64,000 nt of DNA, taken from positions 18,994 to 82,993 of the forward strand of contig NZ_JAEMTF010000010.1 in the NCBI RefSeq assembly GCF_016462415.1. The letters are read 5' to 3'. Position numbers and translations under genes: made by a program. Positions 55,191 to 64,000 of this stretch are shown here, piece after piece (position 1 is the stretch's first letter; each line of letters opens with the position of its first letter). The notes under the pieces are model-generated. The model was not told the origin of the DNA. It worked only from the letters and a program-made list of their open reading frames with translations, and did not search any database. This stretch comes from Williamsia sp. (GTDB lineage: Bacteria > Actinomycetota > Actinomycetes > Mycobacteriales > Mycobacteriaceae).

Positions 55191-55628
55191 TCAGCGCTCG
55201 TCGACGAAGCGTTCGAATCCGTCGACGAAGGACTCCGCGAGCCCGTCGGGCCAGTCCGACAGGCGGCGGTCCAATTCCTCGCCCAGTCGCTCCCGCATCA
55301 GGGCGATGACCCGGTCGCCGTCGACGGTCAGTGACAACAGGGTCGAACGGCCGTCGGCCGGATCCGGGGTGCGCACCACCAATCCACCCTCGGCCAGGCG
55401 CGCGGCGTAGCGACTGGCCACGCTGCGCTCCACCCCGGCGAGCGGCGCGAGACCGGCGGCGCTGATCGGGCCGTGTCGCGCGATGCCGCTGATCACGGTG
55501 TAGGTCGCCGGGGTCACCCCCAGGTCTCCCAGTCCTGCGGTGACGCTGCGATACAGCCCGACGCGGGTCTGTCGGTTGAGCAGCGTCGCCAGTGCGTTGG
55601 CCGCACGATCGCCGAGTGAGGGTTCCAT
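55191..55628 (-). CDS. MarR family regulator
   Basis: 145 residues: winged helix with AAGLAPLAGVERSVASRYAARLAEGGLVVR and wing DPADGRSTLLSLT, flanked by dimerisation helices. ATG 55628 lies 15 nt from the palindrome that it probably binds. It is divergent from a small gene with the same control region; the ligand is unknown. Confidence 0.88.
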   Translation of the reverse strand: MEPSLGDRAANALATLLNRQTRVGLYRSVTAGLGDLGVTPATYTVISGIARHGPISAAGLAPLAGVERSVASRYAARLAEGGLVVRTPDPADGRSTLLSLTVDGDRVIALMRERLGEELDRRLSDWPDGLAESFVDGFERFVDER

Positions 55629-55642
55629 GGTCGCCAATCTGC

Positions 55643-55668
55643 GTGTAATTTGAACGTACAAATTACAC
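55643..55668. promoter_or_regulatory. 26-bp MarR-type palindrome
   Basis: GTGTAATTTG (55643-55652), AACGTA, CAAATTACAC (55659-55668): perfect 10-bp arms around a near-palindromic centre. AT-rich in a G+C-rich context, placed between the divergent MarR gene and the 98-aa gene, it is well placed to shut both promoters. Confidence 0.8.
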
Positions 55669-55685
55669 CTACTTTAGGAGTTGTC

Positions 55686-55982
55686 ATGGTGGACAGCACG
55701 CAGGCGCGCCCGGTCGGGGCCGCTGATGTCCTCGCCGACGGGGTGGAGACCGCCGTGTTCGAGGGCCGCGAGGTGCGTAAGGGGACCGTCGCCGCGTTCG
55801 TCGCGAACGCACGTGCTCTGGAGCGGGCGGTCGAGGGCTCGCCGGAGAGTCGTCGTCTCGAGGAGCAACTGCGTCGTGCGGTGCCCGACCTGCGGTCGAT
55901 CGGTGTGCTCGAGGTGTTCGCGCCCCGAACGCCACGGCTGGCCGCGGTGATCGATGGCGGGGAGCGGGCGCGCGATCGGTGA
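55686..55982 (+). CDS. MarR-linked hypothetical protein (98 aa)
   Basis: ATG 55686 has TAGGAG about 6 nt upstream. A soluble, Arg/Glu/Ala-rich, probably helical protein (TAVFEGREVRKGTVAAFVANARALE) with no recognised family and no membrane segment. It is divergent from, and probably repressed by, the MarR regulator. Confidence 0.65.
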   Translation: MVDSTQARPVGAADVLADGVETAVFEGREVRKGTVAAFVANARALERAVEGSPESRRLEEQLRRAVPDLRSIGVLEVFAPRTPRLAAVIDGGERARDR

Positions 55983-55995
55983 CCCCGGCGGCGGC

Positions 55996-56088
55996 TAGGC
56001 TGTATCGGAACTCCGCGGCCTGTGCGTTCGCACTCGGCCGGGTGTTCACAACCCTGATCCCGAGATCCCTGTGGAGTGTGCGTTCATC
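55996..56088 (+). promoter_or_regulatory. glyS promoter and leader
   Basis: TAGGCT (55996-56001) is a -10 box, giving a leader of about 80 nt. No T-box specifier stem or TGGN T-box sequence is recognisable. Confidence 0.4.
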
Positions 56089-57483
56089 GTGGCCGGACCA
56101 TCGAGTCGAGTCGACGCCGTCGTCAACCTGTGCAAGCGCCGGGGGTTGGTGTACCAGTGCGGCGAGATCTACGGCGGTACGAAGTCCGCCTGGGATTACG
56201 GTCCGCTCGGTGTCGAGCTCAAGGACAACATCAAGAAGCAGTGGTGGCGGTCGATGGTCACCTCACGCGACGATGTCGTCGGGCTCGACTCGTCGGTCAT
56301 CCTGCCGCGTCAGGTGTGGGAGGCCTCCGGGCACGTCAGCGTGTTCAACGACCCGCTGGTCGAGTGCCTGAACTGCCACAAGCGCCACCGCCAGGATCAT
56401 CTGCAGGAGGCGTATGCGGAGAAGAAGGGACTCGACGATCCCGACGCGGTCCCGATGACCGAGATCGTGTGCCCCGACTGCGGCACGCGCGGCCGGTGGA
56501 CCGAGCCCCGCGACTTCAACATGATGCTCAAGACCTACCTCGGACCGGTGGAGTCCGAGGAGGGCCTGCACTACCTGCGCCCGGAGACCGCGCAGGGCAT
56601 CTTCATCAACTTCAAGAACGTGATGACCACGGCACGCAAGAAGCCGCCGTTCGGCATCGGTCAGATCGGCAAGAGCTTCCGCAACGAGATCACGCCCGGA
56701 AACTTCATCTTCCGCACCCGCGAGTTCGAGCAGATGGAGATGGAGTTCTTCGTCAAGCCCGGCGAGGACGAGCAGTGGCACCAGTACTGGATCGACACCC
56801 GCCGTCAGTGGTACATCGATCTCGGCATCGACCCGGAGAACCTGCGTCTGTTCGAGCACCCGGCCGAGAAGCTCTCGCACTACGCCAAGCGCACGGTCGA
56901 CGTCGAGTACAAGTTCGGTTTCTCCGGCAGCCCGTGGGGTGAACTCGAGGGTGTCGCCAACCGCACCGATTTCGATCTGAGCACCCACTCGAAGCACTCG
57001 GGGGAGGACCTGTCGTTCTTCGACCAGACGACCGGTGAGCGTTTCACCCCGTACGTGATCGAGCCCGCAGCCGGACTGACCCGCTCGCTCATGGCCTTCC
57101 TGTGTGACGCGCTGGTCGACGAGGAGGTGCCGAACGCCAAGGGCGGCACCGACACCCGCACCGTGCTCAAACTCGATCGCCGGCTCGCGCCGATCAAGGT
57201 CGCGGTGCTGCCGCTCTCCCGCAACGAGCAGCTCTCGCCGAAGGCCAAGGCGCTCGCCGCCGAACTCCGCCAACACTGGAACGTCGAGTTCGACGACGCC
57301 CAGGGCATCGGCAAGCGCTATCGCCGTCAGGACGAGATCGGTACCCCGTTCTGCGTGACCGTCGATTTCGACAGCCTCGACGACGATGCGGTGACCATCC
57401 GCGAGCGCGACACCATGAGCCAGCAGCGGATCGCCATCGACAAGGTGGCCGGCTACCTCGCCGGTGAGTTGATCGGCTGCTGA
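56089..57483 (+). CDS. glyS: Glycyl-tRNA synthetase
   Basis: 464 residues, the dimeric class II enzyme. Motif 2/3 regions are clear ([49 protein letters not shown]), with a Cys-rich insertion [12 protein letters not shown]...CPDCG (zinc-ribbon-like, about 93-145). GTG 56089 gives a length like the mycobacterial enzyme; a GTG six codons upstream is possible. Confidence 0.96.
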   Translation: MAGPSSRVDAVVNLCKRRGLVYQCGEIYGGTKSAWDYGPLGVELKDNIKKQWWRSMVTSRDDVVGLDSSVILPRQVWEASGHVSVFNDPLVECLNCHKRHRQDHLQEAYAEKKGLDDPDAVPMTEIVCPDCGTRGRWTEPRDFNMMLKTYLGPVESEEGLHYLRPETAQGIFINFKNVMTTARKKPPFGIGQIGKSFRNEITPGNFIFRTREFEQMEMEFFVKPGEDEQWHQYWIDTRRQWYIDLGIDPENLRLFEHPAEKLSHYAKRTVDVEYKFGFSGSPWGELEGVANRTDFDLSTHSKHSGEDLSFFDQTTGERFTPYVIEPAAGLTRSLMAFLCDALVDEEVPNAKGGTDTRTVLKLDRRLAPIKVAVLPLSRNEQLSPKAKALAAELRQHWNVEFDDAQGIGKRYRRQDEIGTPFCVTVDFDSLDDDAVTIRERDTMSQQRIAIDKVAGYLAGELIGC

Positions 57484-57500
57484 ACCCCGTTCGTCTCCGG

Positions 57501-57520
57501 GATCGATCTTCGGGTCGATC
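57501..57520 (+). terminator. glyS terminator with UUCG tetraloop
   Basis: GATCGATC (57501-57508), TTCG, GGTCGATC (57513-57520): an 8-bp stem (one G-U pair) closed by a very stable UUCG loop, 17 nt after the glyS stop. Confidence 0.75.
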
Positions 57521-57532
57521 TCTGCCATAGTC

Positions 57533-57600
57533 GACGGCAGGTGCCGTCGTGCCGGGCAAGGGGTCCGGAGTGGATGGCGGCACGAGGAGAGTGAGTTGTC
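57533..57600 (+). promoter_or_regulatory. Leader of the cold-shock-domain gene
   Basis: GACGGCA-GG-TGCCGTC (57533-57548) can form a tight hairpin in the leader. GAGGAGAG (about 57583-57590) is the ribosome binding site of GTG 57601. A temperature-sensitive structure is possible but not shown. Confidence 0.35.
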
Positions 57601-58116
57601 GTGGCGCAAGCAGTGACAGGCAAAGTCGTTCATTACGACGCGAATCGCGGGTTCGGGTTCCTCGCGCCGGAGTCGGGAGGCGCTGATGTCTTCCTGCACA
57701 TCAACGACATCGACATCGACGAGTCGGAACTCAAGCCGGGCGCCCAGGTCGAGTTCGAGGTGGAGGAGACCGAACGCGGTTCCAAGGCGACCAACGTCTC
57801 GGTCATCGGTTCGGCCCCGGCCGCGCCGCCGCGTGGCGGCCGTCGCGACGATTCCGATCACGGTCGGGACCACGGGGCGCGTTCGTACCACGGGTCACGC
57901 GATCACGGTTCGCGAGACCAGGGCCGTGATCGCGCCGCCGCGCCGCGTCGTGCATCGCGCGGATCCGACTCGGCGGTGCTCGACTCGGCCGTGTTCACCG
58001 AGGAGTTGACCGAGCTGCTGCTCGACTCCTCGGGGTCGTTGACCGCGGAGCAGATCATCGCGATCCGCAGCCGTGTCACCGATTTCGCCATCGCGCGGGG
58101 CTGGGTGGTTGACTGA
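57601..58116 (+). CDS. Cold-shock-domain RNA-binding protein with extra C-terminal domain
   Basis: 171 residues. Cold-shock domain at 5-70 with RNP1 (RGFGFLAPE) and RNP2 (DVFLHI). Residues 78-120 are a low-complexity linker of GRDHG/SRDHG repeats, Arg-rich. Residues 127-171 form a helical tail ([33 protein letters not shown]). Likely an RNA chaperone; longer than the usual 67-aa Csp. Confidence 0.85.
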   Translation: MAQAVTGKVVHYDANRGFGFLAPESGGADVFLHINDIDIDESELKPGAQVEFEVEETERGSKATNVSVIGSAPAAPPRGGRRDDSDHGRDHGARSYHGSRDHGSRDQGRDRAAAPRRASRGSDSAVLDSAVFTEELTELLLDSSGSLTAEQIIAIRSRVTDFAIARGWVVD

Positions 58117-58144
58117 CCGCGACGGCAGCCGCGCCCGAGAACCG

Positions 58145-59431
58145 GTGACATCCCCGCAGGATCGGGTCGCCGTCTACGACGAGCACGCGACGCGCAGGAC
58201 GGTCGGTGAGCGCCCCAAGTCGTCGATCCTCCCGGGAACACAGAGCGAACAACGCAGCGAGTTCGCCCGCGATCGCGCGCGCGTGCTGCACTCGGCGGCG
58301 CTACGCCGCCTCGCGGACAAGACGCAGGTCGTCGGTCCCCGTGAGGGCGACACGCCGCGTACCCGTCTGACCCACTCGTTGGAGGTCGGTCAGATCGGCC
58401 GGGGTATCGCCATCGGGCTCGGCTGCGATCCGGACCTGGTCGAACTGGCCGGTCTGGCCCACGACATCGGCCACCCGCCGTACGGACACAACGGTGAACG
58501 GGCCCTCGACGAGGTCGCCGGGGACTTCGGCGGATTCGAGGGCAACGCCCAGAACCTCCGCATCCTGACGCGTCTGGAGCCCAAACTCCTCGACGCCGAC
58601 GGTGCCAGTGTCGGCCTCAACCTCACCCGCGCCTCGCTCGACGCGACCCTGAAGTACCCGTGGGCACGCGACGAGCCGGGGACCAAGTTCGGCGCCTACA
58701 CCGACGACCTGCCCGCGCTCGAATGGATCCGTGACGGGGTGACAGGCCCCCGTCAGTGCCTCGAGGCACAGGTCATGGACTGGTCGGACGACGTCGCGTA
58801 CTCCGTGCACGACGTGGAGGACGGCATCATGGGCGGGCGCATCGACCTGCGCAGTCTCGGCGATCCCGACGATCAACGAGTGCTCGCGGAGATCGGCGTG
58901 CGCGAGTTCGCCGGTCTCGACTCCAACGAGCTCATCGAGGCCGCGCAGCGTCTGGCCGGACTGGAGATCGTCCGCGCCGCCGACGGTTACGACGGAACCC
59001 TCGTGCAGTCGGTCGCGCTCAAGGCGCTCACCAGCGAACTGGTCGGACGGTTCGCATCCGCGGCCATCGCCGGCACCCGGGAGTCGGCGGGGGAGGCGCC
59101 GCTGTGTCGTTACGGCGCGGACCTCTCGGTTCCCGCGCTGGTCGCCGCGGAGGTGGCGGTCCTCAAGACGGTGGCGCTCCGGTTCATCTTCTCCGACGCC
59201 CGGCACAAGTCACATCAGGAGCGTCAGCGCGACCGCATCCATCGCGTCGCCGGGTGGTTGCTGCGGGCCGCGCCGGGCGGATTGGACCCCTTGTTCGTGC
59301 CCGCGTGGGAGAACGCGGACGACGACGCCGCGCGCATGCGTGTGGTGGTCGACCAGATCGCCTCGATGACCGAGGGCAGGCTCGAACGTACCGACCGACA
59401 GAACTCAGGGGCGCAGGCCCACCTCGGCTGA
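58145..59431 (+). CDS. dgt: Deoxyguanosinetriphosphate triphosphohydrolase-like protein
   Basis: 428 residues, HD-domain dNTPase: [28 protein letters not shown] and [21 protein letters not shown] hold the metal-binding H...HD...D. Cleaves dNTPs to deoxynucleoside and triphosphate. GTG 58145 gives homologous length; a TTG at 58109 overlapping the upstream stop is an alternative. The last 27 nt overlap the converging regulator gene. Confidence 0.92.
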   Translation: MTSPQDRVAVYDEHATRRTVGERPKSSILPGTQSEQRSEFARDRARVLHSAALRRLADKTQVVGPREGDTPRTRLTHSLEVGQIGRGIAIGLGCDPDLVELAGLAHDIGHPPYGHNGERALDEVAGDFGGFEGNAQNLRILTRLEPKLLDADGASVGLNLTRASLDATLKYPWARDEPGTKFGAYTDDLPALEWIRDGVTGPRQCLEAQVMDWSDDVAYSVHDVEDGIMGGRIDLRSLGDPDDQRVLAEIGVREFAGLDSNELIEAAQRLAGLEIVRAADGYDGTLVQSVALKALTSELVGRFASAAIAGTRESAGEAPLCRYGADLSVPALVAAEVAVLKTVALRFIFSDARHKSHQERQRDRIHRVAGWLLRAAPGGLDPLFVPAWENADDDAARMRVVVDQIASMTEGRLERTDRQNSGAQAHLG

Positions 59432-60010
59432 GCCGGTCCGAGGGGCCTCGTGCACCGGGTCGCGGGTACCGACCAGCAGGATCTCGGTGTTCGCGTCGCC
59501 GTCATTGCGGACGCGGTGGGTGGTGCGGGCCTGGAAGTGCGCGGCGTCGCCGGGCCCGAGCGTCGTGGTCTGTTCGTCACCATCGGCGCCGATGATCAAC
59601 TCGACGGTGCCCGACAGCACGTACATCCACTCCTCGCCGTCGTGATGTGCGGTGGGTGAGGAGCAGTGGGGGCTGATCGTGAGGTGCATCGAGTGCAGGT
59701 CTGGGAGGTCGCCGCTGAGCACCGCGATGTCGCCGCTGGCCGTGTGGTGCACGGTGCGTCGGTCACGGGGGATGACGTGCACCGCAGCCGGTGTGGTGTC
59801 GGCGACCAACTCGCTCAGCGTGATACCGAAGATCCGGGACAGTTCGATCAGCGTCCCGACCGACGCCTGGCGGCTCCCGGACTCGATCCGGGACAGTTGG
59901 GTGGCCGACAGCCCGGTCTCCTGCGCCAGCGCGCGTAGGGTCGCCCCGCGCGCCTGCCGCAGGGTGCGGACCCGACGTCCGATCCACCGCTCGTCGATCC
60001 GTTCGGTCAT
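59405..60010 (-). CDS. XRE family regulator with cupin domain
   Basis: 201 residues: helix-turn-helix ([32 protein letters not shown]) at about 10-65, then a cupin sensor domain ([25 protein letters not shown]) at about 110-185. It probably controls the divergent MFS gene. TAATCT (60018-60023) ends 7 nt before ATG 60010, so it is leaderless. Confidence 0.88.
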   Translation of the reverse strand: MTERIDERWIGRRVRTLRQARGATLRALAQETGLSATQLSRIESGSRQASVGTLIELSRIFGITLSELVADTTPAAVHVIPRDRRTVHHTASGDIAVLSGDLPDLHSMHLTISPHCSSPTAHHDGEEWMYVLSGTVELIIGADGDEQTTTLGPGDAAHFQARTTHRVRNDGDANTEILLVGTRDPVHEAPRTGSAEVGLRP

Positions 60011-60017
60011 GCCCGCG

Positions 60018-60075
60018 AGATTAACGCCTGCGCGGGAGGTATGTGACCACATGGGTCGATGTGTTGCCTCCCGGG
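60018..60075. promoter_or_regulatory. Divergent regulator/MFS control region
   Basis: Leftward -10 TAATCT (60018-60023). ATGTGACCACAT (60041-60052) is an inverted repeat with 5-bp arms, nested inside CGGGAGG (60033-60039) and CCTCCCG (60067-60073). It is a likely binding site for the XRE-cupin regulator. Confidence 0.5.
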
Positions 60076-60138
60076 TTTGACGTCGGTCGATCATCCGGCG
60101 CACACTGCGCGTCGAGGAACTACGGCAGGAGCCCGCGC

Positions 60139-61425
60139 ATGTCCCGATCGACCCCGGCCGCGCCGGGCGACACCGCGCCGACCGATCCATCGGCGGCGCC
60201 GTGGCGTGCGGGTGTTCTCGCCGTGCTGGCCGTGATCGCCCTCGGCGTCAGCCTGCGCCTGCTGTTCGGCAGTGCCTCGTCGGTCATCTCCGAGATCCGC
60301 GACAGCTACGGGCTCGGGTCGGTCGAGGTCGCCCTCCTGACCACCGGCCCGGTGGTGTGTCTCGGCCTGGGGGCGAGCGTCGCCCCGCGACTGGCCCGAC
60401 GCTTCTCCGCGCTGCCGGTGGCAGCGGGCTGCATGGCGGTGCTGGCACTGGGTTCGGCATTGCGTGCCATACCCGGTTGGCCGATCCTGTTGGTGGGCAC
60501 GGTGATCGGTGGGTTGGGCATCGCGGTGGCCAATGTGCTGGGGCCGGTCCTGATCCGATTGCTCTTCCCGCACCGCATCGGCGCGATGACCGGTCTGCTG
60601 ACGGCGCTCATCTGCGTGAGTGCGGGCATCGCGTCGGGGATCACCCCGCCGGTCACCCGGGCGGTCGGCGACAGCTGGCGGATCGCACTCGGCCTGTGGG
60701 CGATCCCCGCGGCCATCGCCTTCGTCGCGGTGGCCCTGCTCGCCGGCTCGCACGGACGGGGCCTGCGTCGCGCCCGGGAGGTCGCACCCGCGGTGCCGGT
60801 GCCGTCGACACCCGTCGCGTCCCGACCGGGTGCGGCGCGGATGCGCTGGGCGATCACGGGTTTCATGGGGATCCAATCGTTGCTCGCCTACGCCACCGTG
60901 GCCTGGCTGCCGACCATCTATCGTGACCGCGGGCTGTCGGCGGACGAGGCCGGACTGATCTTCGCCGCGCTCAGTGTGGCCAGCATCGTCACCGCCCTGG
61001 GAGTGCCCGTGCTCGCGACCCGCATGCGGTCGCAGCGCCTGCTGTCCCTTGCCGTGGTCGCAACGGCGACGCTGGGTCTGCTCGGCGTCCTGTGCACCGG
61101 GACGTGGGGTGCGTGGCCGTCGGCGATCGTCATCGGGTTCGGTCAGGGTGGTGCGCTGTCGTTGGCTCTGGTCCTGATGAACCTGCGGTCGGCGACCGCG
61201 GCAGAGGCGACCGCGCTCTCCGCGGCGGCACAGACGGTGGGCTACCTCCTCGCGGCCACCGGACCGCTGGCGATGGGTGTGCTGCACTCGGCGACCGACG
61301 GCTGGTCGGTTCCGCTCATCGCTCTCACCGCGACGATGGTGCCCCTGGCGATCTGTGGTGTCGTCGCCGGTCACCCCGGCACGATCGGCGCCCCGAGCCC
61401 CGACCGCCACGGCGACTCCCCGTAG
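60139..61425 (+). CDS. MFS transporter, CynX/NimT type
   Basis: 428 residues, twelve predicted membrane segments. ATG 60139 has CAGGAG 8 nt upstream. The overall pattern (GLGASVAPRLARRF; IGAMTGLLTALICVSAGI) fits the cyanate/2-nitroimidazole transporter branch. The substrate is unknown. It is paired with a divergent XRE-cupin regulator, a usual arrangement for this family. Confidence 0.87.
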   Translation: MSRSTPAAPGDTAPTDPSAAPWRAGVLAVLAVIALGVSLRLLFGSASSVISEIRDSYGLGSVEVALLTTGPVVCLGLGASVAPRLARRFSALPVAAGCMAVLALGSALRAIPGWPILLVGTVIGGLGIAVANVLGPVLIRLLFPHRIGAMTGLLTALICVSAGIASGITPPVTRAVGDSWRIALGLWAIPAAIAFVAVALLAGSHGRGLRRAREVAPAVPVPSTPVASRPGAARMRWAITGFMGIQSLLAYATVAWLPTIYRDRGLSADEAGLIFAALSVASIVTALGVPVLATRMRSQRLLSLAVVATATLGLLGVLCTGTWGAWPSAIVIGFGQGGALSLALVLMNLRSATAAEATALSAAAQTVGYLLAATGPLAMGVLHSATDGWSVPLIALTATMVPLAICGVVAGHPGTIGAPSPDRHGDSP

Positions 61426-61438
61426 TCGCGCCCACCGA

Positions 61439-61444
61439 TACACT
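61439..61444 (+). promoter_or_regulatory. -10 box of leaderless dnaG
   Basis: TACACT ends 7 nt before the dnaG GTG at 61452. Confidence 0.55.
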
Positions 61445-61451
61445 CATAGCC

Positions 61452-63374
61452 GTGCCCGGCCGAATCCCTGATCGCGACATCACGGCCATTCGCGAGCGCA
61501 CCCACATCGACGAGATCGTCGGCGACTACGTGGCGCTGCGTCGTGCCGGTGCCGACAGCCTCAAGGGGCTGTGCCCGTTCCACGACGAGAAGTCGCCGTC
61601 GTTCCACGTCCGGCCCAACCACGGACACTTCCACTGCTTCGGGTGCGGTGAGGGCGGCGACGTGTACACCTTCCTGCAGAAGCTGGAGCACATCCCGTTC
61701 GTCGAGGCCGTGGAGCAGCTCGCCGACCGCATCGGCTACCAGATCAACTACGAGGGCGGTGGAGCGAGCGTCGCCCGCGACCGCGGCACGAGAGCCCGGC
61801 TGGTCGCGGCCAACGCCGCCGCGCAGAAGTTCTACGCCGAGCAACTGCTGACCCCGGACGCCCAGAAGGCGCGCGACTACCTCACCGAGCGCGACTTCGA
61901 CCAGGCCGCCGCGACACAGTTCGGCTGCGGGTTCGCGCCGATGGCGTGGGACGCGATGACGAAGACGTTGATGGCGCAGGGTTTCGAGTTCGCCGAACTC
62001 GAGGCGGCCGGTCTCTCGCAGCAGGGGCAGCGCGGGCCGCGGGATCGGTTCCGGCGTCGATTGCTCTGGCCGATCCGCAACCTCGCCAACGACATCATCG
62101 GTTTCGGCGCGCGCAAGATCTTCGACGACGACACCATGGGCAAGTACATGAACACCCCGGACACCATGCTGTACAAGAAGTCTCAGGTGCTGTTCGGTCT
62201 CGACCACGCGAAGAAGAACATCGCCAAGGGGCACCAGGTCGTCATCGTCGAGGGCTACACCGACGTGATGGCGATGCACCTCGCCGGTGTCACCACCGCT
62301 GTCGCCTCGTGCGGTACCGCGTTCGGTGAGGACCACCTGGCGCTGCTGCGCCGGTTGCTGATGGATGACTCGTACTTCCGCGGCGAGGTGATCTACACCT
62401 TTGACGGTGACGATGCGGGTAAAGCCGCCGCGCTCAAGGCATTCGAGGGCGAGCAGAGTATCGCCGGGCAGACCTTCGTCGCGATCGCCCCGGAGGGCAT
62501 GGATCCGTGTGAGCTGCGTCAGTCCGGGGGCGACAACGCGGTTCGCGACCTCATCGCCCGGCGGATCCCGATGTTCCAGTTCGCCATTCGCGCGGTGCTG
62601 GCCGGACACGATCTGGAGACCGCCGAGGGTCGGGTGCACGCGCTGCGCGACACCGTCCCGGTCGTCGCGCGCATCAAGGACTTCGCGTTGCGCGACGAGT
62701 ACGCGCGGCAGCTGGCCGGGTGGGTCGGCTGGGAGGACGAACGACAGGTCCTCACCCGCGTCCGTGAGGAGTCGGCGTCCGGGACGATGACCACCGGTGC
62801 GGGCGCACGCGCGCAGGCGCGTACGCGCAGGAACACCGCCGCGAGTAGTCCGACGGCGGGTGTGGCCGGGGCCGCGCGCCCGTCACCGACCGATCCGCGA
62901 CTGTGGCCGCAACGCGAAGCGCTCAAGGCGGCGCTGCAGTACCCGGCGATCGCGGGCACGGTGTTCGACTCGCTACCGGTCGAGTGTTTCCCGGAGCCGG
63001 CGTACGCGCTGATCCGCACGGCCATGCAGACCGCGGGTGGTACCGGAGCAGGCCTCGGGGGAGCGCAGTGGCTCGACGTCATCGGACGCGAGTTGGACAA
63101 CCCGGTGCTCACCTCGATGCTCACCGAACTCGCCGTCGAGCCGATGCCCGTCTCCGAGCAGGCCATCCCGCGCTACATCGGCAGCGTCCTCGCGCGTCTG
63201 CAGGAGGTGTGGGTCGGCGAACAGATCGCCGACATCAAGTCTCGGCTGCGCCGCATGTCACCGGGGGAGGACCCGGAGGCCTACAACGCGGTGTTCGGCG
63301 ATCTGGTCGCACTGGAGGCGTATCGGCGCAGCCTGCTCGAGCAGGCCGTGGACCCGAACGCCCAGGCGGGCTGA
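61452..63374 (+). CDS. dnaG: DNA primase
   Basis: 640 residues: zinc finger CPFHDEKSPSFHV...HCFGCGEGG (about 41-66), TOPRIM core with VIVEGYTDVMAMH and TFDGDDAGKAA, a Ser/Ala/Arg-rich linker (about 440-480), and a C-terminal helicase-binding domain. Makes RNA primers at the fork. The -10 box fixes GTG 61452. Confidence 0.97.
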   Translation: MPGRIPDRDITAIRERTHIDEIVGDYVALRRAGADSLKGLCPFHDEKSPSFHVRPNHGHFHCFGCGEGGDVYTFLQKLEHIPFVEAVEQLADRIGYQINYEGGGASVARDRGTRARLVAANAAAQKFYAEQLLTPDAQKARDYLTERDFDQAAATQFGCGFAPMAWDAMTKTLMAQGFEFAELEAAGLSQQGQRGPRDRFRRRLLWPIRNLANDIIGFGARKIFDDDTMGKYMNTPDTMLYKKSQVLFGLDHAKKNIAKGHQVVIVEGYTDVMAMHLAGVTTAVASCGTAFGEDHLALLRRLLMDDSYFRGEVIYTFDGDDAGKAAALKAFEGEQSIAGQTFVAIAPEGMDPCELRQSGGDNAVRDLIARRIPMFQFAIRAVLAGHDLETAEGRVHALRDTVPVVARIKDFALRDEYARQLAGWVGWEDERQVLTRVREESASGTMTTGAGARAQARTRRNTAASSPTAGVAGAARPSPTDPRLWPQREALKAALQYPAIAGTVFDSLPVECFPEPAYALIRTAMQTAGGTGAGLGGAQWLDVIGRELDNPVLTSMLTELAVEPMPVSEQAIPRYIGSVLARLQEVWVGEQIADIKSRLRRMSPGEDPEAYNAVFGDLVALEAYRRSLLEQAVDPNAQAG

Positions 63375-63376
63375 GG

Positions 63377-63619
63377 TCAGTCCCGCGGGTCGCGGGGCGC
63401 GTAGACCGTCGTGGAATCGTCGATGTGGTGCACCTGCGTCAACGGGGCCTGCGGACTGAGCTTCTCCGACAACTTCTGTCGGCCGAGGTCGACGGCCTTC
63501 TTGGTCGCCGGTGACTCGGTCACCGCGTGGTAGGCGCCGCTGATCTGGTCATACCGGCGGCGGCCGGCCTTGGCGCCGAGTACGTACCCGACGCCGAGAA
63601 ACGCGAGCAGTCGAACCAT
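63377..63619 (-). CDS. YtxH-like small membrane-associated protein
   Basis: 80 residues. An N-terminal short hydrophobic stretch with glycine (LLAFLGVGYVLGAKAGRRRYDQI) and a polar, partly helical tail. It equals the small gene facing dnaG in mycobacteria (Rv2342). GGGAGGG lies about 9 nt before ATG 63619. The gap to the dnaG stop is 2 nt. Function unknown. Confidence 0.75.
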   Translation of the reverse strand: MVRLLAFLGVGYVLGAKAGRRRYDQISGAYHAVTESPATKKAVDLGRQKLSEKLSPQAPLTQVHHIDDSTTVYAPRDPRD

Positions 63620-63770
63620 CGCTGTGCACCCTCCCGCCTGTGATCGAAAGTCATCACAGGGCCATGATCATCGTCTGTCATCCTGCCCGATCCCGCTCGG
63701 CGAGACCGCATCGGGCGTGGGTCCGGCGATGATGAGGACACCGATTTGGCGTGCCGCGCACCTGATGGGA

Positions 63771-63776
63771 TAAAGT
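63771..63776 (+). promoter_or_regulatory. tRNA-Asn promoter -10 box
   Basis: TAAAGT, with a TTGGCG-like -35 at 63746-63751 (19-bp gap), precedes the tRNA by about 57 nt. Confidence 0.4.
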
Positions 63777-63832
63777 CATGACGCGGTCCGGCGCACGGAG
63801 GGTCACGATCCTCGGGCAACGGTCGTCAGCAT

Positions 63833-63908
63833 TCCCCCATAGCTCAATTGGCAGAGCTTCCGACTGTTAATCGGACGGTTACTGGTTCGAGTCCAGTTGG
63901 GGGAGCCA
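63833..63908 (+). tRNA. tRNA-Asn (GTT)
   Basis: Cloverleaf: acceptor TCCCCCA/TGGGGGA, D stem GCTC/GAGC, anticodon stem TCCGA/TCGGA with loop CTGTTAA (anticodon GTT, 63866-63868), T stem ACTGG/CCAGT. The discriminator G is followed by an encoded CCA (63906-63908). Confidence 0.97.
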
Positions 63909-63924
63909 GAACACCCTTCGACCC

Positions 63925-63998
63925 GGGGCGGTAGCTCAGTTGGTCAGAGCCGGGGACTCATAATCCCTTGGTCGCGGGTTCGAGCCCCGCCCGCCCCA
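63925..63998 (+). tRNA. tRNA-Met (CAT)
   Basis: Acceptor GGGGCGG/CCGCCCC, D stem GCTC/GAGC, anticodon stem GGGGA/TCCCT with loop CTCATAA (anticodon CAT, 63959-63961), T stem GCGGG/CCCGC, discriminator A. CCA is not encoded (next bases CT). The first acceptor pair G-C excludes initiator tRNA; an Ile2 tRNA with modified CAT cannot be fully excluded. Confidence 0.93.
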
Positions 63999-64000
63999 CT

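Noticed and set aside
56002..56088. T-box riboswitch before glyS
   Set aside because: The leader is only about 80 nt, with no specifier stem or conserved T-box sequence.

Overview
The window is high-G+C (roughly two thirds G+C) actinobacterial chromosome. Gene order and protein sequences match the Mycobacteriales, most likely Gordonia or a close relative; the genus is inferred. Many blocks run in the same order as around Rv2342-Rv2427 of Mycobacterium tuberculosis: proA-MoxR-VWA, nadD-rsfS-gpgP-octT-degV-comEA-comEC-holA-rpsT, ATP-grasp/alpha-E/transglutaminase, lepA, GH15 trehalase, subI-cysTWA, nirA-cysH, hrcA-dnaJ2-rsmE-phoH-ybeY-CBS protein-era-recO-uppS, zur/smtB, glyS, dgt, dnaG and tRNAs. 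No CRISPR array, insertion sequence, rRNA or prophage was seen.

Layout. 1-11.4 kb: tail of an HNH nuclease, then a rightward run for proline synthesis (proA), a MoxR/VWA pair, NAD synthesis and ribosome silencing, the gpgP-octT pair of methylglucose lipopolysaccharide synthesis, DegV, the ComEA/ComEC DNA-uptake channel and DNA polymerase III delta. 11.5-17 kb: rpsT, a sulfotransferase-like gene, and the three-gene ATP-grasp/alpha-E/transglutaminase operon. 17-27 kb: a MerR-aldo/keto reductase operon, an orphan PemK-like gene, lepA, an M3 peptidase, a cation efflux protein and a trehalase-type GH15 enzyme.

27-38 kb is a sulfur-assimilation island. The sulfate importer subI-cysT-cysW-cysA runs rightward. 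The reductive pathway nirA-cysH-cysD-cysN-cbiX runs leftward with 4-nt start/stop overlaps, except for an 18-codon micro-ORF that bridges cysD and cysN. Each operon is preceded by a short leaderless ORF with two cysteine codons near its end, which fits cysteine-sensing attenuation. A GDSL hydrolase lies between the two operons.

38-52 kb: hemW, hrcA-dnaJ2-rsmE, phoH-ybeY-CBS protein-era, recO-uppS. 52-56 kb is a regulator-rich accessory stretch: a TetR-controlled pair of gene sets with tandem operators and a DUF899 gene frameshifted by a 10-bp tandem duplication; SmtB-Zur; and a MarR gene with a 26-bp palindrome. 56-64 kb: glyS, a cold-shock-domain protein, dgt, a cupin regulator with an MFS exporter, dnaG, and tRNA-Asn and tRNA-Met.

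A recurring feature is a TANNNT-like -10 box ending 6-7 nt before an ATG or GTG. It indicates leaderless transcripts at about seventeen genes and was used here to choose starts.
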